Notes: generated by a model from the letters alone, not told the origin. Shown: positions 15,798 to 27,100, counted from the stretch's first letter. The stretch: 64,000 nucleotides of DNA from Candidatus Woesearchaeota archaeon (GCA_019323515.1 JAHWHG010000003.1:102629-166628), one strand, 5' to 3'. Program-made: numbers and translations.

Positions 15798-16898
15798 ATG
15801 GTCAAAAAAATAAAGAATATGAATGTTGTGCAGGAAATCAAGGATATTGCTAATAATATCTATAATCGTATACTTAAAAAGAAGGCACCTGAAGTTCAAA
15901 GTCCATTGAGAAGCCTTTCTAATGTTAAATATGACCCTAAAGAAGGTTATTTTGAGTTAGTGGGAAAAATGAAAACAAGGACATTGACTGCGTCTACTAT
16001 CAAGACATTTGCACAGACGCTTAGGATGATGGCGCTTTCAAAAAATTTAGTTGAGACTGATGATATTGCTACAAAGAGAGAGGCATATTATGTCTCTAAG
16101 AACTGGGGTGATGCAAGGTTTAAGGAACAGCCTGAATCAGATTCTGTTATGGATGATGTTGAAGCAATGATGATGGTGAACAGAGAACAGATTGGGTTTA
16201 TACCTGAGGAGAAAGGTGGTGATGTTGCCGGTGCTTTGTTTGTGGTTGATAAGGATCCTGATACTGGAAAGCAGCTAAAGATTGATTGTACAAAGTTTGG
16301 AAGTGGGGCGTATTCTATCCCTAGTTCTGTTGAGCATCTTAAGTTTGAAACTAAAGCTAAGTTTGTTTTAGCTATTGAAACAGCAGGTATGTTTCAGAGA
16401 TTGGTTAAGCATGGTTATTATAAGAAGGCTAATTGCATACTTATCTCTATGGGCGGTGTTCCTACTAGAGCTTGCAGGCGGTTTATTAGGAGGTTGAGTG
16501 ATGAATGCAAGATTCCTGTTTATGTTTTCACTGATGGTGATCCTTATGGGTTCTTGAACATATATAGAACTCTTAAAGTTGGAAGCGGTAATGCAGCTCA
16601 CATAAATGAATTTTTTTGCGTGCCACAGGCTAAGTTTATTGGTGTAACACCGCAGGATATTGAGGATTATAAGTTGCCAACACATCCTTTGAAGGATGTT
16701 GATATTAAGAGAGTTAAAGATGGTATAAAGAACGATCCATTTGTTCAGCATCACAAAGAGTGGCAGAAAGCTTTGACAAAGATGGTTCAGATGAAGGTCA
16801 GGGCAGAGCAGCAGGCTTTTGCTGCGCATCATCTTAATTATGTTATTGACACTTACTTACCAGAGAAGTTAAAGAATCCTAAGAAGTGGTTACCATAA
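15798..16898 (+). CDS. top6A: DNA topoisomerase VI subunit A (Spo11-like)
   Basis: DNA-cleaving subunit, homologous to meiotic Spo11. The catalytic tyrosine is in KREAYYVSKNW; by analogy with Spo11 it is the second one, Y98. The Toprim metal site is made of E194 in AIETAGMF and DGD at 246-248 in VFTDGDPYG. 366 residues, as in the family. The winged-helix (CAP-like) domain is at the N-terminus and the C-terminal part (from about 300) is helical. It is translated from the same mRNA as top6B. The tRNA-Arg TATA box begins three bases after its stop. Confidence 0.96.
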   Translation: MVKKIKNMNVVQEIKDIANNIYNRILKKKAPEVQSPLRSLSNVKYDPKEGYFELVGKMKTRTLTASTIKTFAQTLRMMALSKNLVETDDIATKREAYYVSKNWGDARFKEQPESDSVMDDVEAMMMVNREQIGFIPEEKGGDVAGALFVVDKDPDTGKQLKIDCTKFGSGAYSIPSSVEHLKFETKAKFVLAIETAGMFQRLVKHGYYKKANCILISMGGVPTRACRRFIRRLSDECKIPVYVFTDGDPYGFLNIYRTLKVGSGNAAHINEFFCVPQAKFIGVTPQDIEDYKLPTHPLKDVDIKRVKDGIKNDPFVQHHKEWQKALTKMVQMKVRAEQQAFAAHHLNYVIDTYLPEKLKNPKKWLP

Positions 16899-16900
16899 AG

Positions 16901-16909
16901 TTTATATAA
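16901..16909 (+). promoter_or_regulatory. TATA box of tRNA-Arg
   Basis: TTTATATAA lies about 30 nt before the first base of tRNA-Arg (16936), the distance expected for archaeal tRNA promoters with a short leader. Confidence 0.6.
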
Positions 16910-16955
16910 AAAGCATTTTTCTTTTCGTGTTATACGGGCCTGTAGCATAGTCTGG

Positions 16956-16989
16956 TAACTGGTTACGTTTGTTCGTAATGGTTGGATAA
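16956..16989 (+). other. D-loop intron of tRNA-Arg
   Basis: 34 nt. The bulge-helix-bulge fold is GTCT/GGAT as the 4-bp helix, bulges GGT and AAA, inner helix AACT/GGTT continued by GTTACG/CGTAAT. Cutting after the second base of each bulge restores a standard D-arm, GCAT-AGTCTGGATA-ATGC. The position is non-canonical. Confidence 0.8.
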
Positions 16990-17008
16990 ATAATGCGACG
17001 GCCTTCTA

Positions 17009-17056
17009 CGGGAAAAAGCCATAAATTTGCTTGGCAAATTTAATAAACCTGAAGCA
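17009..17056 (+). other. Anticodon-loop intron of tRNA-Arg (position 37/38)
   Basis: 48 nt at the canonical archaeal site. The 4-bp helix is CTTC/GAAG, the bulges are TAC and CAA, and the inner helix begins GGG/CCT. The intron contains the hairpin AAATTTGC/GCAAATTT. Cutting after the second base of each bulge gives CTTCTA+A. Confidence 0.88.
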
Positions 17057-17120
17057 AGCCGTAGATCAAGGGTTCGAATCCCTTCAGGCCCGTTTTTTTA
17101 TATTTTTCTAAAGCAATATG

Positions 17121-17130
17121 TTTATATATC
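17121..17130 (+). promoter_or_regulatory. TATA box of tRNA-Cys
   Basis: TTTATATATC, about 32-41 nt before the tRNA-Cys 5' end at 17162. Confidence 0.55.
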
Positions 17131-17183
17131 ATAATTAAATTCTTTTTTTATATTCCATTAAGGAGGCGTAGCCAAGCGGCTAA

Positions 17184-17212
17184 ATGTCTTTGGTTTTGCA
17201 AAGGCAAGTTAT
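17184..17212 (+). other. D-loop intron of tRNA-Cys
   Basis: 29 nt. Bulge-helix-bulge: 4-bp helix GGCT/AGTT, bulges AAA and ATG, perfect 8-bp inner helix TGTCTTTG/CAAAGGCA. Cutting after the second base of each bulge restores GCC-AAGCGGCTAA-GGC. Confidence 0.87.
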
Positions 17213-17228
17213 GGCGAGCGGCTGCAAA

Positions 17229-17268
17229 GTTGGGATGATGAGCTTCGGCGATGATTTCAACGTTAATC
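17229..17268 (+). other. Anticodon-loop intron of tRNA-Cys
   Basis: 40 nt; the boundary could be shifted by one base (17228-17267). Its removal joins CTGCAAA to CCGCT. The inner helix GTTG/CAAC and a small hairpin around TTCG are visible, but the 4-bp central helix is weak, so this would be a relaxed bulge-helix-bulge. Confidence 0.75.
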
Positions 17269-17289
17269 CCGCTTATACCTGGGTTCGAG

Positions 17290-17312
17290 TTGAAACAGAT
17301 ATTTCACGAAAA
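17290..17312 (+). other. T-loop intron of tRNA-Cys
   Basis: 23 nt. Bulge-helix-bulge: 4-bp helix TTCG/CGAA, bulges AGT and AAT, inner helix TGAAA/TTTCA, outer helix the T-stem GGG/CCC. Cutting after the second base of each bulge gives the T-loop TTCGAGT. Confidence 0.87.
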
Positions 17313-17465
17313 TCCCAGCGCCTCCTTTCTTTTTTCTTAATTTTATAATTTTCATATAATAAAGATACTTATACTTACATTGTAAGTTTCATTACATTGT
17401 AGGTATTTTACTTACTATGTCAGTAATTTTGGTTCTTACATTGTAAGTATCTTTTTGATTAGTTA

Positions 17466-17563
17466 TTTGCTCTATTTTAACTTACAATGTAGGTATTTAT
17501 CTTACAATGTAAGTATTTTTTGATTTGTTTTTTTGCTCTATTTTAACTTACAATGTAGGTATT
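17466..17563 (+). repeat. 66-bp tandem duplication inside the operator array
   Basis: Bases 17466-17497 are identical to 17532-17563 (32 nt, starting TTTGCTCTATTTTAAC), offset 66. Each copy carries one operator, showing that the array grew partly by tandem duplication. Confidence 0.8.
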
Positions 17564-17670
17564 ACTTTTTACTTACATTGTAAGTAAATAGAAAAGTTTA
17601 TATACTACCTATTCTTACATTGTGAGTAATTTGTTTAAATATTCACCGACGAATTCTTAGAAACGAAAGA

Positions 17671-17679
17671 TATATAAAG
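17671..17679 (+). promoter_or_regulatory. TATA box of the HTH / giant-gene operon
   Basis: TATATAAAG, with an operator centred 20 bp downstream (17688-17702), covering the expected transcription start near 17700. This arrangement fits autorepression. Confidence 0.55.
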
Positions 17680-17735
17680 GGGAGCTTACTTACAATGTAA
17701 GTATTATTCGGTTTGTTAGACAGTAGTGTTTAAAA

Positions 17736-18182
17736 GTGAGTGTAGTAAAAAAAGAGGGAGTAGAATACAATAAAGACAGTGAAAATCCTAGTGGAAACTT
17801 CGTGAGAATACCTGTTTCTTTGTTTATGGATAGATCGCTTTCAGTATTAGAGGTTCTTGTTGAGTATCTGAAAGAGGAGATGCATTTTACGTTCCATGAG
17901 ATAGCTGTCATGACAAACCGGGATGATAGGACTATATGGACTGTATATAGCAGGGTCAAAAAGAAGAGAGAGAAAAAGTCGAAGCCGGAGCTACAGAAGT
18001 CTGAGGTTTTTGTTCCATTAAGTGTCTTGCTTGACAGGACACTATCTGTTCTAGAAGTTTTAGTCGAGTACCTGAAAGAAAAACTGCACCTGACATACCA
18101 TGAGATTGCTGTTCTAACAAACCGAAATGATAGGACAATCTGGACTGTGTATGACAGGGCTAGGAAAAAGAGGATGAAATGA
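17736..18182 (+). CDS. DNA-binding protein with two tandem HTH modules, probable regulator of the operator array
   Basis: 148 residues from a GTG start (uncertain; no clear ribosome binding site). It is an internal duplication: residues about 23-78 and 91-146 share [20 protein letters not shown] followed by a helix-turn-helix with [20 protein letters not shown]. The last part resembles the HTH of sigma-factor region 4 and of small archaeal regulators. A two-module protein could cover both halves of a palindrome as a built-in dimer, and ten palindromes lie right upstream, with two more before rio1. Its TGA overlaps the ATG of the giant gene (ATGA), so both are translated from one mRNA. Role as autoregulator and controller of the surface protein is inference; DNA binding itself is well supported. 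Confidence 0.8.
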   Translation: MSVVKKEGVEYNKDSENPSGNFVRIPVSLFMDRSLSVLEVLVEYLKEEMHFTFHEIAVMTNRDDRTIWTVYSRVKKKREKKSKPELQKSEVFVPLSVLLDRTLSVLEVLVEYLKEKLHLTYHEIAVLTNRNDRTIWTVYDRARKKRMK

Positions 18183-21100
18183 GAGCTGGGAGTAAAAGCG
18201 GAAAGAGAAGCAGGGTTAGAGTAGCTGCAGATAAAGGGATACTTCCAGTCTTGCTAGTTCTATTTGTTTTGTTAGCTAGCTTGTTTGTGCAGTATGGTGG
18301 AATAACTGGTTTAGTTGTAGGTAATGATAGTAACTTGAGTGAGGGTTCAGTGTTTGGAACTCCTGTGTTAGTGAATGAAACAATAATTGAGTTTGTGAAT
18401 GAGACTATTAGTGAAATGTTTGATGTAGTGAATGATACTACAGATGATTCAGTTGAACTTATAGCAGTTAATGAGAGCACAGAGGAAGATGTTGATGAGA
18501 GTGAACCTGTTGAGGTAGGACCAATTGATTTAGGTATTAGTCTAGAGCAGGCTAGGACAATTGTTGAAAGCAAGGCAGAGAATGTTAGGCTGTCTAAGAT
18601 TGAAAAGAGAGAAGAGAGGTTTGATATTGACTTAGAGTTTGCAGGTGAGGTTCCTGGATTAGCTAAGGGAAGTGCAAGAATCTATGGTGTTGATGTTGAG
18701 AGGGTTGAGAATATCAAGCTTGTTGATAAAGCTAAACTTGGAAGTGTTGCAGAGCAGTTTAAGACAGATGTGTTTGCAGTGAACTCATTACAGGTTGATA
18801 ATGCTGATATTGTGCTTGCAAAGAATACTCTTGGTGGAGTAGATTCGATTTACAGATGCGGGTTCTATGATTTCAATGCTGATGAATGCGTGCTTGAATG
18901 GCAGGATTCTGGGTTATTGTTTGAAGAGAATGAGACGCATGTATGGTTTACTGTTTATGGCTTTAGTGCTTATGCTGGGCATGGGGATGATGCTGAGGAG
19001 ATTGTGGAGGAGGAGGTTGTGGTTGATGAGAATGTTACTGAAAATATAAGTGAATCTTTGATATTTGGCTCTACAGGAGGATTCTTTACTACACAGGAAA
19101 ATACAAACTTTAACTCAACATGGAACACGTCAGCAACAAGCACAGGGTCAACAAATAGTAATCAAGTTGGATTGCCATTAACAGCAGCAGGAAATTATGA
19201 TTTTACTGTGCAATGGGGAGATGGCAACTCAAATCACATAACTTCATGGAATCAGGCAGAAGTAAATCATACTTATGATTCAGAAGGAGTTTATAATATC
19301 TCAATCAATGGAACAATAGAAGGTTGGAGATTCAATTATGGAAGGGATAAACTTAAGATAATAGAGATAAGCCAATGGGGAGATTTGAAGTTAGGGAATG
19401 AAGGTGATTATTTCTATGGATGTAGTAACTTAAATCTAACAGCTACAGATGCACTAAACCTAGATGGAACAACCGATTTAAGTTATGCATTCCAAGGTTG
19501 TACAAATCTAGGAAGTACAGGAAACATGAGTTTGTGGGACACTTCCAATGTAATAGACATGTCGTACATGTTCCAGACTGCTACAACCTTTAACCAGGAT
19601 ATCACTACTTGGGACACTTCCAAGGTTACAAATATGGAAACTATGTTCCATTATGCAACTTCATTCAACCAGCCAATTGGAAATTGGAATACTTCAAGTG
19701 TCACAAATATGCAGTTTATGTTAGGTAGTGCAGAATCATTTAATCAGCCTATTGGAAATTGGAATACTTCAAGTGTTACAAATATGGCATTTATGTTAAC
19801 TAGAGCATATTTATTTGACCAAGATATTGGTAGTTGGGATACTTCTAATGTTCAGTCTATGTATTACATGTTAAGTTATGCATATGTCTTCAATCAGGAT
19901 ATCAGTGGTTGGGATACTTCAAAAGTTACAGATATGAATAGCATGTTTAGGCGAGCATATGTGTTTGACCAACCAATCGGAAACTGGAATACTTCAAGTG
20001 TAATAGATATGCAGTATATGTTTGCTGAGGCATATGCATTTAACCAATCACTTGCAAACTGGAGCACTTCTAAAGTAGCAGACATGAATCATATGTTTTA
20101 TTATAGCAATGCATTCAGTAATAATATCAGTACTTGGGACACTTCTAGTGTTACAGATATGTCTTATATGTTTTATGAAGGTTTATTTAATCAACCGATT
20201 GGAAACTGGAATACTTCTAGTGTCACAACCATGAAACAAATGTTCTTTTATGCAGATTCATTTGATCAGCCGATTGGAAATTGGAACACTTCAAGTCTTA
20301 CAACCATGGAAAATATGTTTACAGGTGCTTCTTCCTTTAATCAGCCAATCGGTGATTGGGATACTTCTGGTGTTACAAACATGTATTCTCTATTCTCTGG
20401 AGCATCTTCCTTTAATCAGGATATTGGGGATTGGGACACTTCCGGTGTTGCAACTATGGAAAGTATGTTTACTCAGGCATCTTCCTTTAATCAGGATATT
20501 GGAAATTGGGATACTTCTAATGTTACAACCATGCGAAATATGTTTAGTGGTGCAACTTCTTTTAATCAGCCAATAGGTAATTGGAATACCTCTAAAGTTA
20601 CAACTATGAATTCTATGTTTACTTCTGCATCTTCATTTAACCAGTCACTTGCAAATTGGAGTACTTCAGAAGTAATACAGATGACTTACATGTTTATGGC
20701 TGCAACTTCCTTTGATAATAATATCAGTACCTGGGATACGTCCAGTGTTTCAACCATGGAATATATGTTTTATAGTGCATCTTCCTTTAATCAGGATATT
20801 GGAAATTGGGACACTTCGAATGTTGCATCCATGCGTTATATGTTTAGTAATGCATTCATGTTCAATCAGAATATTAGTGCTTGGGATACTTCTGATGTTC
20901 AACGTACGGATTATATGTTTTATGATGCATCTTCCTTTAATCAGGATATTGGAGATTGGGATACTTCTAGTGTTCAATACATGAATTATATGTTTTATAA
21001 TGCAACTTCATTTAATCAAGATATAGGTTTATGGAATGTATCAGCTGTAGCGTCCATGGATAATATGTTCCATAATGTAACCTTATCAATACTTAATTAT

Positions 21101-24100
21101 GATAGCTTATTAAACGGATGGGCTGCACTGCCAACATTACAGTCAAGTGTTACATTTGATGGAGGAAATTCAAAATATTGCGCAGGAGAGAGTGCAAGAA
21201 ATGATACTTTGATAGATGTATACAGTTGGACAATAACAGATGCAGGGAAAGAATGTCCTGAAGCGCCTACGATTTCAAATCAAATTAATTACACAATAAA
21301 TAACTTAACATGGACATTCTCTGCTAAGTCTTCAGGTGCTGGAACATGTTCGTTACTAGGGAACTGGACTGGTAGTTGGGTTGCTAACCAGACTCAAAAT
21401 GTTAACGCTAATGAACAATTTAATTACACTCCAATAACCTTTGCAGTTGGTGCTGAAACTCATATCTGGGGAATCAACTGTTCTGATTATTATGATAATA
21501 CTGCTTATGGAACTAATTATACTTTCATAGTTTCTGATTCAGATCCAATTGATCCAGTTGTAACATTATTGTTGCCAGAGGATGGATACACAACAGATGA
21601 AAGTAGTCCTGTTGATGTAGTTTTCAATTGTTCTGCAACTGATAATTATAATCTTGAGAACATTAGTTTATACATCACTGATTCAGATAACCAGAGCTTT
21701 GGGTATAATACTTCAACTGCTGTTGCTGGTACTAGTAACTTTGCTAACTGGACCTTGTCTTTAGTAACTGGTAATTATACCTGGAACTGTATGGCGACTG
21801 ATGAGTATGGCAACACAGACTGGGCTACTGTTAACTGGAGTGTTAAAGTGAATTATACTGAAGATACAACTCCGCCTACTACAACGTTATTGACTCCAGA
21901 TAATAATTATTACAATGATACGCATGATCCTGCAGATGTCTTGTTTAATTGTTCTGCAAACGATAATTATGGTTTGACCAATATAAGTTTGTATATCACA
22001 GATTCAAATAACCAAAGCTTTGGATTTAATAGAAGTACTAATGTTACAGGAGCTAGTAATCATGCAAACTGGACATTAAGCTTAGCTTATGGGAACTATA
22101 CCTGGAACTGTTTGACTTTTGATACTGCTAACCTTACAGATTGGGATGATAATAGAACCTTGAGTGTTAATTATACTGGTCCTGATTTAGTTGCTCCTAC
22201 TGTTTCGAATCAGATTAACTTTACAACCAACAACCTTACGTTTATCTTTTCAGCAAGTTCAAATGAGGGCGGAGCTTGTACATTATGGGGTAATTGGTCA
22301 GGGAGCTGGGCAGCTAATCAGACTAAGAGTGTTTCAGCTAATACGCAGTTTAATTTTACAGCTATAACATTCTATGGAGATGGTTCGCAATGGTGGTGGA
22401 ATGTTAATTGCTCAGATGCTTCAAGTAATATTGGTTGGGGAAATAATGAAAGCTTTACTTTGGTTGTTTGGGATTATGTGACACCTACTGTTGAAGCGGT
22501 CTCTCCTGTGAGTGGCCATTATAATGATACTCATGATCCAGCTTTAATTTATTTTACCTGTAATGCTACAGATGATACTGGTTTGAGCAGCCTGACCTTA
22601 TATGCAACTGATGCTGGGAATTTATCTTGGCTGCCTTATGATTCTACTACTGTGACTGGAACTGAGAATAGTACTACTTGGGGTAGGACATTCAGTTATG
22701 GGGATTATGCTTGGGGATGTTTGGCTACTGATGCGTTTGGGAATACTAACTGGACTGAGAACAGAAGTTTATCTGTAAATTATACAACTACACTTAATAT
22801 TACTGAAGAAGAAATCTTGTGCGGAGAGGTAACTGCTTATGAACATATATATGTCCAACTAGGAGGGGTGCTTCAGATTTGTCCATTCAATGGAAGTGCT
22901 GGAACTGGTTATGCAAACATTACTCTTGATGATGGTAACTTTACAGTGTTTGCAGGTGGTATTGTGAATGCTACTGGAAGGGGTGCAATTGGCGGTACTG
23001 GTACTGACCAGCAAAACGCTGAGCAAGGTACTAACGGTGAAACCTTGGCAGCTGGTAGTACTTCAACCTCTGCTAATGGAGGTGCAGGAGGAGGTGCGTC
23101 AAGAGAGGCTTCATACTCAGCAGCTGGAGGAAGTGCTAGTTATGGAGGTGCAGCTGGTACAGGAAGTGAGGCAGGTACTTCAACATATGGAGCAGCTGGT
23201 TCAACTTATGGGGCTGCTGATTCTGAACTGATTGTGTTAGGTTCTGGAGGCGGAGGAGGTGCTGGTGATACTGCTCATGATGGAGGAACTGGTGGAGGTT
23301 CATTATATGTAAATGTTGAACAAGGTTATGTTGAGGTCTTTGGAGAGATTGAAGCAGATGGTGTTGCTGGAGAGGGTGATGGTTCAGCTAACTGCGGTGC
23401 TTCAGGTGCTGGTTCAGGTGGTCAAATAATACTGAGAGGAGAGAATGTTAATGTTTCAACTGGAGACATTCATGCAGAAGGTGGTGATGGAGGTAATTGT
23501 AGTGATACTACTAATGCTTGCGGTTCTGGGGGAGCTGGTGGTGGAAGGATATTATTAATTTATCAGAGTTGGTACAATGCATCACTTGAGTATAATGTCA
23601 CAGGAGGTGCTGCTGGTGATGCAGAAGGTTGTGATCAATCGCCTGGTGCTGGTTCAGAGGGTACATATATTGCTGTTTATGAACAAGTTGATTTAGATGC
23701 TCCAACATTCAATACTATAACTTCAACAACTGAGGATAATCTGACTTTTACATTAGGTGGTAAAGTAAATGAGGATGCAACCTGTACATTGTGGGGTGAC
23801 TGGTCTGGTAGCTGGGCACCTAATGAGACAAAACCTGTAACTGCAGATGCTTCTTTTACATTCACGCCAGTTACATTTGATAGCAACATCAAGTTTAGCT
23901 GGGGGATAAATTGTTCAGATGATGTTAATAATATTGCATGGACAGCAAATTATACAATACATACACTTGACACTATTGATCCAGTTGTGACCTTGAACAT
24001 ACCAACTAATGGTAATCCTAACATTAACTTACAAACAGGCATTTCATTCAACTGTTCAGCTGATGATGGTAATGGTTCACTTCATCATATTGACCTTTAT

Positions 24101-27100
24101 CATGATATCAACGAGTCTTTTGGTCTTGCGGATAGTGGTTATGCGTATCAGCTTGGTCAAGCAAGTGAGCTGTTTACAGAATATGTATCAACATATCTTG
24201 GGGATCAGTCTTTTAATGATTTGTTTGCTACATGGAACTGCAGGGTTGTGGATTCATATGGTAATGTTGGATGGGCTAGCTCTAACTATACATTCTCAGG
24301 GTGGAATCTTGGAACCTATGGAAACACCACAATAAATTCAACTGATCTTTCAATACAGTTAGATGCTAATGCTGCTGGTGTGCATGAGAATACAACAGGA
24401 GAGTACGTCTCTAAAGTATTCAATGCAAGTGATAGGTTGAACTGGCAAAACATCTCATGGACTGATTCTGTTGATTGGGATTTAGGAAACATAACAATGT
24501 ATGTCAGGGCTTGTGATGATGCTGCATGTGCTGGTGATTTGTATACTGTGTCTTGTACTGAGAACTGCAGTTTGTTATCATTAGAAGATACTTATTACAT
24601 ACAATATAAGGCTGTGTTTAATACTACAGATACATCTTATACTCCAAAACTATATGATGTTGCAATCAATTATGTGGATGCGCCTCTTCCTAATGTCAGT
24701 TTGATGTCTCCGATTGATGAGAATCATACTGTTGACTTGACAGATTTGATAACACTTCAGTGTAATGCTTCATCTAATTATGAATTAAGGAATATAACTT
24801 TGTATCATAACATGGGTGGGAGCTTACAAGCCAATGGAACTAATGAGGTTTCAGGTAATATCAATGTGACTAACTTTACAATCAATCTTAGTGATTTTAT
24901 TGGAAATGCTTTCAAGGATACTGAGGTTGAGTGGAACTGTTATGCATTAGATGCTAACCAAGATTCTAATTTTGCTGACTCAAATTACGTGTTTAGTGGA
25001 TGGGATTTTGGAACTTATGAGAATACTTCAAGGTATAGCTCGACTATCGCCTTGAATTATAATTCCAGTAGTCAGATTCCAAACAGTACTGGGACATATA
25101 CGTCTAAGGTCTATGATGGCAGGGCATATTCAACATGGAATGTGAGTTATACGCAGTCTGTGAACCAAAACTTAGCTAATATCACGTTTAAGGTCAGGAC
25201 TTGCAGAGAGCCTTGTACTACAGAGCCTTATCAAGTATCCTGTATTACTCCTTATGATTGTGATATATCCAATCATACTAATAATAGATACTTCCAATAT
25301 CAAGTTGAGTTTGAGACAGAAAGTCTTACTTATACTCCAAGTCTTTACACTAGTTCAGTATTGATAACTTATGAAAAGTCGCCTACAATTGAGGTAGGAT
25401 TGGCTTCTCCGTCTGGAGATTCTGTAAATTTGGCTCCTTATATTTTGTTTGAGTGTAATGCTACGACAGGCAGCTTGATAGCTAATGTTACTCTTTATCA
25501 TAACTTGAACGGAACATGGGCTGAGAATGGTACAGTAGAGTTAAATGGAACCTCTAACTCTACCATTTTTAATAGGTCTATTGCTGAATTTATAGGCGAG
25601 AACAAGTTTAAGGATACAACAGTAACCTGGAACTGCCTTGCTTGGGATACTGAAGGGTATAATGATTGGGGGGATAGTAACATTACTTTCTCTGGTTGGG
25701 ACTTGGGCAGTTATTCAAATGCTGAAAGAGATGCAAGCTATGTAACAAGGTTATCAGGCGCTCCGGGGTTCTATGTAAGTTATGGAAGTTATGAGTCTCA
25801 GGTTTATGATGCAGGCTCTACTATGAGTTTCACTAATATCACTTGGGATGAGACAATACCTTATGGAGAACAGTTAGAGGATGATAATGCATATGATGAG
25901 CACATTAACATGACTGGTAATGTTGCGTTGTGGCACTTTAATGGAGATACAAGTGATAGTTCAGGTTTCTCAAATGATGGAATCATCGAGGGTAGTATAA
26001 GCAATTCAAGCGGCAGGTTTAGTGGTGCTTATGCATTTGATGGACATTCGTATGTCAATGTAACTGATTCTGATAGCTTAGATACTGAAGAGTATACGAT
26101 TGCGGCATGGGAATATTACACGCCTGCATCTGCATCTGTATTGAATGATAACTTTGATGATGAGTCTACAAGCGCAGACTGGGAGATGTTTAGCAATAAT
26201 ACTATAACTGTGACTGAGGAGCATGGAGGTGTTAACTTTGTTGTTTCACCTTCTACAGAACCAAGCTTTGGAGAGTACAGATCAAACTTCTATATAACTG
26301 ATAACTTTGATTTCACTGTTAAGTTTAACATGAGTAATCTTACAAATGTTACATGGACAAATGTCTCGGTTATGATTCAGGATTTAAATGGTAATTATTG
26401 GAAGTATTCAACCAATACTTATGACCTTAAACATTACAGTCAAGCTACATCTGATGGATTATCCGGAAGCGGGCTAATTGACTTAAACAATACAAATGTC
26501 ACAGTTAGGTTTGTCAGGTCCGCGAGCACGATTGCAGTGTATGCTAAAGATAATGATACAGGTTCATGGGATTATATCAGGACATTCAGTACTTCTTCAG
26601 TTGCTCCAATATATGTAAGTCTTTATGTGGAGTCAAATGGAAGTTCAGTTGGAAATGTTACGTTTGACGAGTTTGCTGCAACTGCTGGTGAAGTTGTTGG
26701 TAAGATTGTAGATAAAGGAGCATATGAGGTTGCAGTTTCTGATGCATTATTAATCAGTAAGGTAAATGAAACTTATCTTAACTATGCGAAGGCTAACAGT
26801 GGATGGAACTTTATTGCAGTTACTTATGACGGAACACTGAGGTTGCATTGGAATGGAGATGAGTATACATCTACAACTGCTGTTGGTACTATTACTAACG
26901 CTGAAGATTTGTTGATTGGGCAGTTCTTTAATGGTAATATAGATGAAGTAGTTGTATGGAACAGATCGTTGACAGATGAAGAGTTAAGAGAGGTTTATAA
27001 GAGAGGTGCGCTTAACATAAGTGCTTTAGTTAAGAGTTGTAATGATGATGCATGTGAGGGTGAGAATTATGCAGTGCTTTGTGAGTACTCAACTAGCTGT

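Larger units (their letters stand above)
16936..17092 (+). tRNA. tRNA-Arg (anticodon UCU) with two introns
   Basis: The 157-nt gene folds to a 75-nt tRNA after removal of 34- and 48-nt introns. Acceptor GGGCCTG (16936) pairs with CAGGCCC (17085-17091), discriminator G 17092. The D-stem GCAT/ATGC is rejoined by splicing to AGTCTGGATA. The anticodon stem is ACGGC (16998-17002) with GCCGT (17058-17062) and the loop CTTCTA+A gives anticodon TCT. The variable loop is AGATC, the T-stem AAGGG/CCCTT, the T-loop TTCGAAT. All stems pair fully. A T-run from 17094 serves as terminator. No CCA is encoded. Confidence 0.9.
17162..17326 (+). tRNA. tRNA-Cys (anticodon GCA) with three introns
   Basis: The 165-nt gene folds to a 73-nt tRNA after removal of introns of 29, 40 and 23 nt. 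Acceptor GGAGGCG (17162-17168) pairs with CGCCTCC (17319-17325), discriminator T 17326, as in all tRNA-Cys. The spliced D-arm is GCC-AAGCGGCTAA-GGC, the anticodon stem AGCGG (17217-17221) with CCGCT (17269-17273), loop CTGCAAA with anticodon GCA, variable loop TATAC, T-stem CTGGG/CCCAG, T-loop TTCGAGT. Every stem pairs perfectly and all invariant bases are in place, which makes the split assignment convincing. No CCA is encoded; T-rich DNA follows. Confidence 0.9.
17373..17702. promoter_or_regulatory. Array of ten palindromic operators before the HTH / giant-gene operon
   Basis: Ten copies of the 15-bp dyad ACTTACA-W-TGTAAGT or one- to three-mismatch forms start at 17373, 17391, 17410, 17434, 17480, 17500, 17546, 17571, 17613 and 17688. 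Centre spacings are 18, 19, 24, 46, 20, 46, 25, 42 and 75 bp. Two lie just downstream of TATA-like boxes (GTTTATATAC near 17596 and TATATAAAG at 17671), where a bound protein would block polymerase. The sites resemble binding sites for a dimeric or two-domain HTH protein; the gene right after encodes exactly such a two-domain protein. Confidence 0.85.

Noticed and set aside
17162..17326. tRNA-Leu or tRNA-Ser with a long variable arm
   Set aside because: The long stretch between the anticodon and T-arms is explained by introns; the spliced form has a 5-nt variable loop, GCA anticodon and U73, all as in tRNA-Cys.
17373..17702. CRISPR array or replication-origin iterons
   Set aside because: The units are 15-bp palindromes with irregular short spacings, no spacer-sized unique inserts, no cas genes, and no Orc1/Cdc6 gene nearby; an operator array fits better.
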